64,000 nucleotides of DNA, from contig CAKTDA010000002.1 of the NCBI GenBank assembly GCA_934541105.1, positions 124,001 through 188,000 of the forward strand, in the 5' to 3' direction. This DNA is from an uncultured Luteitalea sp. GTDB lineage: Bacteria; Acidobacteriota; Vicinamibacteria; Vicinamibacterales; Vicinamibacteraceae. Positions 1 to 6,546 of this stretch are shown piece by piece (positions within the stretch are counted from its first letter, which is position 1; every line of letters starts with the position of its first letter). A model generated the notes under the pieces. That model saw nothing but the letters and a program-made list of their open reading frames with translations, was not told the origin of the DNA and made no database searches. Made by a program: the position numbers and the translations under genes.

Positions 1-963
1 GGCCTTCCGCTTCACGAGCTCCTGGAAGAGCAGGCTGTCCTCGCCCTGCAGCAGCAGCTGGTCGATGAGGCCCATCGCGTAGTACTCGGGGGTGTTGCGC
101 GCGGGCATGTGGTAGGCGAAGCCGAGCGCCGGCTTCCTGGCCAGCGGGTCCTTCCGGCTCGCGCGCTTCTGCTCGACCTGCTTCGGCTCGGTGATGTCGG
201 GCAGCGGGGCGGGCTTCGGGCCGGTGATGCCCGCGAAGTACTTCTCGATCATCGCCTTCGCCTTCGACTCCTCGAAGTCGCCCACGACGACGAGCACGGC
301 GTTTGCCGGGGTGTAGTAGGTCTTGAAGAACGCCTGCACGTCTGCGAGCGTGGCCGCCTGCAGGTCCTCGAGGTCGCCATAGAAGTTGTGGGCGTTGTGC
401 CAGTTCGTGTTGGCGTACTGCGGCAGGTCGAGCCACGGGAACCCGCCGTACGGCTGGTTCAGCACGTTGACCTTCACCTCGTTCATCACGACGCCCTGCT
501 GGTTGGCGAGGTTCTCCTGCGTGATGTCGAGGCCGCGCATGCGGTCGGCCTCGGCCCACAGCGCGGTCTCGAGCTTGTGGGCGGGCAGCACCTCGAAGTA
601 GTTGGTGAAGTCGAACCGCGTGGAGCCGTTGAGCACGCCGCCGTTGCGCTGCACGAGGCGGATGAACTCCATCTTCCCGAGGTTTGCCGAGCCCTGGAAC
701 ATCATGTGCTCGAACAGGTGGGCGAACCCCGTGCGGTCCCTCGGTTCGACGCGGAAGCCGATCTCGTAGTACACGGCAACGACGACGGTCGGGGCCGTGG
801 TGTCGCGCGACAACACGACCTTCAGGCCGTTGGGCAGCGTGTAGTAGGTGACCGGAACGTCGTAGGCCTGCGCGGGGGCGCCCTGCGCGCACGCCGGCAA
901 CACCGGGGCGGTGAGCAGCACGGCGAGCGCCAGGCCGGCCGGTACCAGCAGTCGAGTCAGCAT
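1..963 (-). CDS. M16 family zinc metallopeptidase, C-terminal part cut off by window edge
   Basis: Reading leftward from ATG 963, the product has a hydrophobic signal peptide (about residues 1-27) and then a typical insulinase-family N-terminal domain. The inverted zinc motif HxxEH is present as HLFEH at residues 82-86, and a downstream Asn-Glu in VMNEV fits the third zinc ligand region. The frame is open to the window edge, so at least 321 residues are seen and the C-terminal half is missing. M16 enzymes degrade peptides in the periplasm or cleave outer-membrane substrates. BioY lies upstream on the same strand, 128 bases away, with a strong hairpin between, so it is probably a separate unit. 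Family call is firm; substrate unknown. Confidence 0.9.
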   Translation of the reverse strand, partial: MLTRLLVPAGLALAVLLTAPVLPACAQGAPAQAYDVPVTYYTLPNGLKVVLSRDTTAPTVVVAVYYEIGFRVEPRDRTGFAHLFEHMMFQGSANLGKMEFIRLVQRNGGVLNGSTRFDFTNYFEVLPAHKLETALWAEADRMRGLDITQENLANQQGVVMNEVKVNVLNQPYGGFPWLDLPQYANTNWHNAHNFYGDLEDLQAATLADVQAFFKTYYTPANAVLVVVGDFEESKAKAMIEKYFAGITGPKPAPLPDITEPKQVEQKRASRKDPLARKPALGFAYHMPARNTPEYYAMGLIDQLLLQGEDSLLFQELVKRKA

Positions 964-1024
964 GCGTCCTCCATGGAGAGGACACACGGTACCGAGCCCG
1001 ACGGGCGTTCGTCTACATCAGGTG

Positions 1025-1064
1025 CCGGAACGGCCCGTCGGTGTGACGGGCCGCGTGGTTCCGG
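1025..1064 (-). terminator. Strong hairpin between bioY and the M16 peptidase gene
   Basis: CCGGAA and TTCCGG form an outer stem around a perfect 9-bp inner stem (CGGCCCGTC / GACGGGCCG, loop GGTGT). There is no clear U-run on the leftward transcript, so it may be a weak terminator or an mRNA 3' stabiliser for bioY rather than a classical intrinsic terminator. Confidence 0.4.
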
Positions 1065-1091
1065 ACGCGAACAGGTTCGGGATGCGGTGTG

Positions 1092-1706
1092 CTACCGGGT
1101 CCGCGCGACGAGCTTCCAGAGCGACGGCAGGACGCCCGCGGCAATCACGAGCTTCAGCAGATCGCCAATCGCGTACGGCGAGATGACGCGCGCGGCCGCT
1201 TCGAGGCCGATCGACGGCGGCGCAATCGCGAGCCCGAGGATGCCGCCCGCGTAAACGACCGCGAGCCCCGCGAGCATGGCCACGAGCGACGTCAGGTACC
1301 GGCGATCGAATCGCCGCTCGGCGAGCCAGCCCGCCAGGAAGGCCGCTGCCGGATAGGCGAGCAGGAAGCCGCCCGTGGGCCCGAGCAGGCGTCCGATGCC
1401 CGGCGGCAGCGTGGCAGACGCCGCAAACACGGGCAGGCCGGCAATGCCGACCGCCAGGTAGAGCAGCTGCGCGGTGGCGCCGAGGCGTGAGCCCAGAGCC
1501 GCGGCCGCGAGCAGCACGACCATCGGCTGCAGCGTGAACGGAATCGGGTGGAACGGTATGCTGACCTGCGCCGCAAGGGCCGTGGCGGTCGTCGCCGCGA
1601 GCACCGCGGCGCCCCGCAACGCCCATGACGAGCTGCGGTGGGAGACGACGTCGAACAGGGTGGTCCCTGCCAGGAGGCCAATGGGGGTCCGGCTGGCGGC
1701 GTACAT
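1092..1706 (-). CDS. bioY: BioY family biotin transporter S component
   Basis: A 204-residue, very hydrophobic protein with about six membrane segments. It carries the BioY hallmarks: the first helix ends in LAAQVSIPF, followed by PIPFTLQPMVVLLAAAALG, and the central GPTGGFLLAYPAAAFLAG motif. BioY is the substrate-binding (S) subunit of ECF-type biotin importers and can act alone or with a shared EcfAAT module; no Ecf ATPase gene is in the window. The chosen ATG at 1706 is only 18 bases from the divergent thiD start, so the true start may lie further in, at the first helix. Length is close to the usual 190-200 residues. Confidence 0.88.
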   Translation of the reverse strand: MYAASRTPIGLLAGTTLFDVVSHRSSSWALRGAAVLAATTATALAAQVSIPFHPIPFTLQPMVVLLAAAALGSRLGATAQLLYLAVGIAGLPVFAASATLPPGIGRLLGPTGGFLLAYPAAAFLAGWLAERRFDRRYLTSLVAMLAGLAVVYAGGILGLAIAPPSIGLEAAARVISPYAIGDLLKLVIAAGVLPSLWKLVARTR

Positions 1707-1724
1707 GAACGCGGATTCTACGGC

Positions 1725-2513
1725 ATGCCCACGGCACTGACAATTGCCGGCAGCGATTCCGGCGGCGGCGCCGGCATCCAGGCCGATCTCAAGACCTTCG
1801 GCGCGCTCGGTGTGTTCGGCACAAGCGCCCTCACGGCAATCACGGCCCAGAACACCACCGGGGTCCTGGCCGTGGAGATGGTTCCGGTGCCGGTGATCGT
1901 CGCCCAGATCGAGGCCGTGCTCGACGATATCGGGGCTGATGCCATCAAGACCGGCATGCTCGGCACGCCGGACGTCGTCGAGGCGGTGGCCGCGACGCTC
2001 CGGGCCCGCCGCACCGGCCCCATCGTGGTGGACCCGGTGATGATCGCCAAGAGCCGGGCCCGCCTGCTCGCCGAGGACGCCATTGCCGCGCTGACGCGCG
2101 AGCTGCTGCCGCTCGCGACGGTCATCACGCCGAACGCGCCCGAAGCCGGGGCGCTCACGGGGCAGCGCGTCGCCAGCGAGGCCGACGCGCGCGACGTCGC
2201 CCGCCGCCTCCACGACCTCGGGCCACGTGCCGTGATCGTCAAGGGCGGCCATCTCGACACGCCGGACGTCGTCGACCTGCTGTACGACGGAGCGACGTTT
2301 GTCGAGGCCCGCGGTCCGCGCTACCCGACGCGCCACACGCACGGCACGGGCTGTACGTTCGCCGCCGCCATCGCGGCGGGGCTCGCGCTCGGCCAGCCCC
2401 TGCCCGAGGCGTTCCGCAACGCGCGTGCCTACCTCGACGGCGCGATCCGGCATGCGCCGGGCCTCGGACGTGGCGCAGGCCCGGTCGAACATTTCTGGAG
2501 CGATCGCACGTAG
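1725..2513 (+). CDS. thiD: Hydroxymethylpyrimidine/phosphomethylpyrimidine kinase
   Basis: The 262-residue protein begins with the ThiD signature TIAGSDSGGGAGIQADLKTF (residues 6-25), has VVDPVM at 101-106 and ends its ribokinase-type active site with the anion-hole GTGC at 207-210. ThiD phosphorylates HMP twice to HMP-PP, the pyrimidine half of thiamine. An ATG further upstream is in frame, but the conserved N-terminus starts at 1725. The gene stands first in a run thiD-moaE-moaD-prfA-prmC. The other thiamine pyrimidine gene, thiC, is in the window but 44 kb away under a TPP riboswitch; thiD shows no such switch. No Shine-Dalgarno sequence is evident. Confidence 0.95.
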   Translation: MPTALTIAGSDSGGGAGIQADLKTFGALGVFGTSALTAITAQNTTGVLAVEMVPVPVIVAQIEAVLDDIGADAIKTGMLGTPDVVEAVAATLRARRTGPIVVDPVMIAKSRARLLAEDAIAALTRELLPLATVITPNAPEAGALTGQRVASEADARDVARRLHDLGPRAVIVKGGHLDTPDVVDLLYDGATFVEARGPRYPTRHTHGTGCTFAAAIAAGLALGQPLPEAFRNARAYLDGAIRHAPGLGRGAGPVEHFWSDRT

Positions 2514-2576
2514 CGGCGCTCCCGGACCGTAGTGGCGGAGGCGGTCGAGCCATGCCGCAGGCGACGGTATACTGAG

Positions 2577-3083
2577 ATGTTGGCGCCCTTCGCGATTACC
2601 GGAGACCCCCTCGATATCGCCGGCGTGATGGCGCTTGCGCAGGACGCCCATGCCCGAGCGGGCGCACGCGACGGCATCGAGGGCCCGGGCGCGGTCATCC
2701 TGTTCGTGGGCGTCGTCAGGGGCCGCCACAAGGGACAGGACGTCCGCGGGTTGACGTACGAGGCATACGCGCCGCTCGCCGTGGCGTCGTTCGAACGCAT
2801 CGCGCAGGAGGCGGCCGGGAGGGTTCCCGACGTGGTGCTCGCGATTCACCATCGCATCGGCACGCTCGAAGTGGGCGAACCGTCGATCACGATCGTCGCC
2901 GTCTCGGCCCATCGCGCCGAGGCGTACGCGGCATCCCGCTTCGCGATCGAGCGCGTGAAACAGATCTCGCCGATCTGGAAGCGCGAGCTGCTCGTGGACG
3001 GCGCGTCGTGGGTCGAAGGCGCCACGGTCGACCCGGACGATGCCGGGCCGCTCGCCGAAGCCTGGAGCCGGGCATGGCCGTGA
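2577..3083 (+). CDS. moaE: Molybdopterin synthase catalytic subunit MoaE
   Basis: Residues about 35-150 match MoaE: the core begins GPGAVILFVGVVRG and the active-site lysines sit in VKQISPIWKRE, followed by LLVDGASWVEG. MoaE converts precursor Z (cPMP) to molybdopterin with sulfur carried by MoaD. The ATG at 2577 is preceded at once by TATACT (2568-2573), a -10-like hexamer that is too close for a normal leader, so the start, or the promoter, deserves care. The gene overlaps moaD by 10 bases, which implies translational coupling of the two subunits. Confidence 0.93.
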   Translation: MLAPFAITGDPLDIAGVMALAQDAHARAGARDGIEGPGAVILFVGVVRGRHKGQDVRGLTYEAYAPLAVASFERIAQEAAGRVPDVVLAIHHRIGTLEVGEPSITIVAVSAHRAEAYAASRFAIERVKQISPIWKRELLVDGASWVEGATVDPDDAGPLAEAWSRAWP

Positions 3084-3319
3084 CCGTGCGCCTGTTCGCG
3101 CGCCTCCGCGAGATCGCGGGCAGCGACGAACTGACGCGTGCCGTGGGGTCCCCGGCGACTGTCGCCGACGTGTGGGCTGGCCTCGCCGGCGACTGGCCCG
3201 ATCTCGCGCCCTATGCACCGAGCCTCTCGTGTGCGGTCAACGCGCAGTACGCGCGCATGACCACGGCGGTGGCCGATGGAGACGAAGTGGCGTTCCTGCC
3301 ACCTGTAAGTGGTGGGTGA
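3074..3319 (+). CDS. moaD: Molybdopterin synthase sulfur-carrier subunit MoaD
   Basis: An 81-residue beta-grasp protein that starts AVTVRLFARLREIAGSDEL and ends in the Gly-Gly tail (PPVSGG) that is adenylated and thiocarboxylated to deliver sulfur to MoaE. The start ATG lies inside the last codons of moaE. Length and C-terminus are typical. The moaD stop is 6 bases from the prfA ATG, so all these genes may be cotranscribed. Confidence 0.93.
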   Translation: MAVTVRLFARLREIAGSDELTRAVGSPATVADVWAGLAGDWPDLAPYAPSLSCAVNAQYARMTTAVADGDEVAFLPPVSGG

Positions 3320-3325
3320 ACAATC

Positions 3326-4411
<1,086 letters not shown>

Positions 4412-4413
4412 CC

Positions 4414-5253
4414 GTGCGTCGCGTTGTCGCGGCGGCACGACAGCGGCTGCTCGACGCCGGCCTCGACGCACGGCACGCGCATCTCGACCCCGAGGTGCTG
4501 GCCCGCCACGTCCTGCGCTGGGATCGCGCAACATGGATCACGCGGGCCGAGGAACCTGCCTCGCCGGACTTCCTCGCCCGCTTCGAGGCCCTCGTCGCGC
4601 GCCGCGCGAATCGCGAGCCCGTCGCCTACATCGTCGGCCACCGCGAGTTCTACGGCCGCGACTTCGCGGTGTCGCCTGCCGTCCTCATCCCCCGCCCCGA
4701 AACCGAACTCATCGTCGACTTCGTGCTGGCGCGCCTGCCGGCCGAGCGCTTTCTCCGCCTCGTGGACGTCGGCACCGGCTGTGGCGCGCTTGCGGTGACG
4801 CTTGCCGCCGAACGCCCGGCGTGGCATGTCGAAGCCGTGGACATCTCGGGCGCCGCGATCGACGTCGCGCGCCGCAACGCGGCCACGCACGGGGTCGCGG
4901 AGCACGTCACGTTCCTCCAGGGCGACCTGCTGGCGCCGACGATGGGCCTGTTCGACGCCATCGTCGCAAACCCGCCGTACGTGGCGCGCCGCGATGCGCC
5001 CGGGATGTCGCCAGACGTCGTGGGGCACGAGCCGCACGTCGCGCTCTTCGGCGGTCAGGACGGCATGGACATCCCGCGCCGGCTGCTCGCGGAGGCCGCC
5101 GGGCGTCTCGTGCCGGGCGGCGTCATCGTGATGGAGTTCGGGTACGGACAGCAGGAACCCGTCGAAGAGGCAGCGCGTGCCGCCGGCCTGCACGTCGTCG
5201 AAGTCCTCGAGGACCTGCAAGGCATCGCCCGCACGCTCGTCGCCCGGAGGTGA
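4414..5253 (+). CDS. prmC: Release factor glutamine methyltransferase
   Basis: A 279-residue SAM-dependent methyltransferase with GTG start. It shows the linker motif LIPRPETE (about residues 92-99), the SAM-binding DVGTGCGALAV (about 112-122) and the catalytic NPPY (about 188-191), the diagnostic tetrad for N5-glutamine methylation. PrmC methylates Gln in the GGQ motif of RF1 and RF2 and so speeds peptide release. The start GTG lies two bases after the prfA stop, with no separate ribosome binding site, so translation is probably coupled. After its stop comes an 800-base stretch without intact genes. Confidence 0.96.
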   Translation: MRRVVAAARQRLLDAGLDARHAHLDPEVLARHVLRWDRATWITRAEEPASPDFLARFEALVARRANREPVAYIVGHREFYGRDFAVSPAVLIPRPETELIVDFVLARLPAERFLRLVDVGTGCGALAVTLAAERPAWHVEAVDISGAAIDVARRNAATHGVAEHVTFLQGDLLAPTMGLFDAIVANPPYVARRDAPGMSPDVVGHEPHVALFGGQDGMDIPRRLLAEAAGRLVPGGVIVMEFGYGQQEPVEEAARAAGLHVVEVLEDLQGIARTLVARR

Positions 5254-5261
5254 GGGGGGAA

Positions 5262-5302
5262 TGAATGCCGGGATGACGGAATGCCGGAATGACGGGAATG
5301 CC
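5262..5302. repeat. Low-complexity GGAATG/ATGACG repeat, left arm
   Basis: About 40 bases made of near-copies of GAATGCCGG and GGATGACG. The 15-mer GGAATGACGGGAATG at 5286-5300 is the exact reverse complement of CATTCCCGTCATTCC at 5946-5960, so this block and the array at 5946-6050 form inverted arms around the IS630 remnant. Confidence 0.75.
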
Positions 5303-5331
5303 ACATGTCCTGCAGCACTATCGCGCGACGG

Positions 5332-5637
5332 GTAGGCGTGCCCCAGCCTGGTCCGCGCCTGCTCGATCCAAGCGCTCGCGGTGCGCGGCGCGCGTTGCAC
5401 CGTGAACATCCAAGGGGGACGGCAACGCGCCGCGTGGTTCCGGGCGGCGAGCCACGCATCCACTTCCGTCGTCAGCGGGCTGAGGTCCGGAATGCGACGG
5501 GCGAGACGTTGGCCGGCCAGGACGCCGGTTTCGATTTCGGCCACGTTGAGCCAGCTGGCGTGCTTGGGCACGTGGTGGAACTCGAGCTGGCGCCGCACGC
5601 GCGCGTATGCGGCGCAAGGGACCATGGTGTCCGGCAC
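5332..5637 (-). pseudogene. IS630-family transposase remnant (C-terminal DDE segment)
   Basis: Read leftward from about 5610, the frame gives RRQLEFHHVPKHASWLNVAE and then IPDLSPLTTEVDAWLAARN and PPWMFTV. This is the C-terminal part of IS630-type transposases, where the family has LEFHYTPKHGSWLNMAEIE with the last catalytic Glu of the DDE triad; the Glu (AEIE) is still present. I find no start, no first or second catalytic Asp and no helix-turn-helix in the 200 bases upstream in any frame, and the fragment runs into low-complexity sequence at 5302. It is a decayed piece, about 100 codons of a normal ~350. Terminal inverted repeats of the element are not recognisable. Confidence 0.75.
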
Positions 5638-5945
5638 GCCGTAGGACCCTGCGCATCGACAAGATCAGCGTCGGGGACGTCGGCTGTTGCGGTGAGCCTA
5701 TCCGCCCGGAGGGCCCGCGTCGAGGTCTCGCATCACGGCGGCACAGTCGACGGCGGCGGGTCCAGAGGCGGCCGCTCGCCGTCCTCCCGATTCACGCTGT
5801 AACGCCGGTGCATCGCCACTCCTCCGCGCCCGAGGAGATCACCTCGTTGTCTGCACCGGCGCTCCCCGTGACCGCCACGCAGGGCCAGGGTTCACGCGCA
5901 CACGCCACCCTCCCCCTTCTGACTTCCGACTTCAGACTTCTCCTA
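5638..5945. other. Gene-free stretch right of the IS630 remnant
   Basis: I see no convincing gene here. Open frames are translations of GC-rich noise, and upstream transposase sequence is not recognisable. Its right end (about 5919-5945) is low-complexity, with repeated GACTTC units, and leads into the tandem array at 5946. Confidence 0.5.
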
Positions 5946-6050
5946 CATTCCCGTCATTCCCAGCATTCCAGCATTCCCAGCATTCCCAGCATTCCCAGCA
6001 TTCCCAGCATTCCCAGCATTCCCAGCATTCCCAGCATTCCCAGCATTCCC
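5946..6050. repeat. Tandem array of the 9-bp unit CATTCCCAG
   Basis: After two variant units (CATTCCCGT and CATTCCAG) there are eight exact copies of CATTCCCAG and a final CATTCCC. The array ends directly at the stop codon of the HIT gene (TAG, 6051-6053 on the minus strand). The period of nine would encode Gly-Met-Leu repeats leftward if the stop were lost. Its first 15 bases are the inverted partner of 5286-5300. Confidence 0.9.
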
Positions 6051-6395
6051 CTAGCCCGGCGGCCACCCAAGCCCCCGCCCCGCGAGCAGGTGCAGGTGGA
6101 TGTGGAAGACCGTCTGCCCCGCGTCCGCGTTGCAGTTGAACACCGTGCGGTAGCCCCCGTCGGCGTAGCCACGCTCGCGAGCGATCTGGGCGGCACGGTA
6201 CTGCATCGTGCCGACGAGCGCGGCGTCGTCCGGCGTCAGGTCGTTCAGTGTCGCGATGTGGCGGCGCGGAATGATCAGGCAGTGCAGCGGCGCCTGGGGG
6301 TTGATGTCCTCGAACGCCACGAGATCGGCGTCCTGGTAGATCACCCTGGCGGGGATCTCGGCCTCCGCGATGCGGCAGAACAGGCAGCTGGGCAT
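6051..6395 (-). CDS. HIT family nucleotide-binding hydrolase (Hint-like)
   Basis: A 114-residue protein. The N-terminus has CLFCRI with the two cysteines typical of HinT-type proteins, then VAFEDINPQAPLHCLIIPRRHI, and the histidine triad HIHLHLL near the C-terminus. Bacterial HinT proteins hydrolyse purine nucleoside phosphoramidates. The start at 6395 is set by homology; the minus strand reads TATGAT then six bases then ATG, so the mRNA is probably leaderless. The stop codon touches the CATTCCCAG array. It is transcribed away from ileS. Confidence 0.93.
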   Translation of the reverse strand: MPSCLFCRIAEAEIPARVIYQDADLVAFEDINPQAPLHCLIIPRRHIATLNDLTPDDAALVGTMQYRAAQIARERGYADGGYRTVFNCNADAGQTVFHIHLHLLAGRGLGWPPG

Positions 6396-6401
6396 GGGCG
6401 G

Positions 6402-6407
6402 ATCATA
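6402..6407 (-). promoter_or_regulatory. -10 hexamer TATGAT predicting a leaderless HIT mRNA
   Basis: On the minus strand TATGAT ends six bases before the ATG at 6395. With usual spacing the transcription start falls on the A of the ATG. No Shine-Dalgarno sequence and no good -35 are seen. Confidence 0.45.
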
Positions 6408-6499
6408 GCCGGCCTGCGGCATTCGGCCCTCGGCTGGCGACCACTGCCCACAGCGAGCGGGGGCCGGTAGGAACGCCCCGCCGGCGGCGTCCACCTCCT

Positions 6500-6530
6500 C
6501 GAAGGCCGAAGGCCGACCGGCGAAGGCCGC
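6500..6530. repeat. GAAGGCCG-type intergenic repeat ahead of ileS
   Basis: Three spaced copies of GAAGGCCG (at about 6501, 6507 and 6522) stand directly against the ileS -10 element. The complementary string CGGCCTTCG recurs at 22404-22437 after the receptor gene and in the array at 24049-24220, so it looks like a dispersed repeat family. Confidence 0.6.
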
Positions 6531-6536
6531 TACAAT
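6531..6536 (+). promoter_or_regulatory. -10 hexamer TACAAT upstream of ileS
   Basis: TACAAT (5 of 6 consensus) ends 10 bases before the ileS ATG, giving a predicted leader of about four bases. No ribosome binding site fits in that space. The -35 region is taken up by the GAAGGCCG repeat. Confidence 0.5.
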
Positions 6537-6546
6537 TGAAGGTTCA

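Noticed and set aside
109..1254. Long plus-strand frame over the M16 and bioY genes
   Set aside because: Low-complexity Arg/Val/His-rich translation typical of the antisense frame of GC-rich genes; the minus strand encodes clear M16 and BioY proteins.
5305..5802. Plus-strand frame over the IS630 remnant
   Set aside because: Complement of the transposase fragment; the recognisable protein sequence is on the minus strand.
5946..6050. CRISPR-like array
   Set aside because: Units are nine bases and contiguous, with no spacers; it is a simple tandem repeat.
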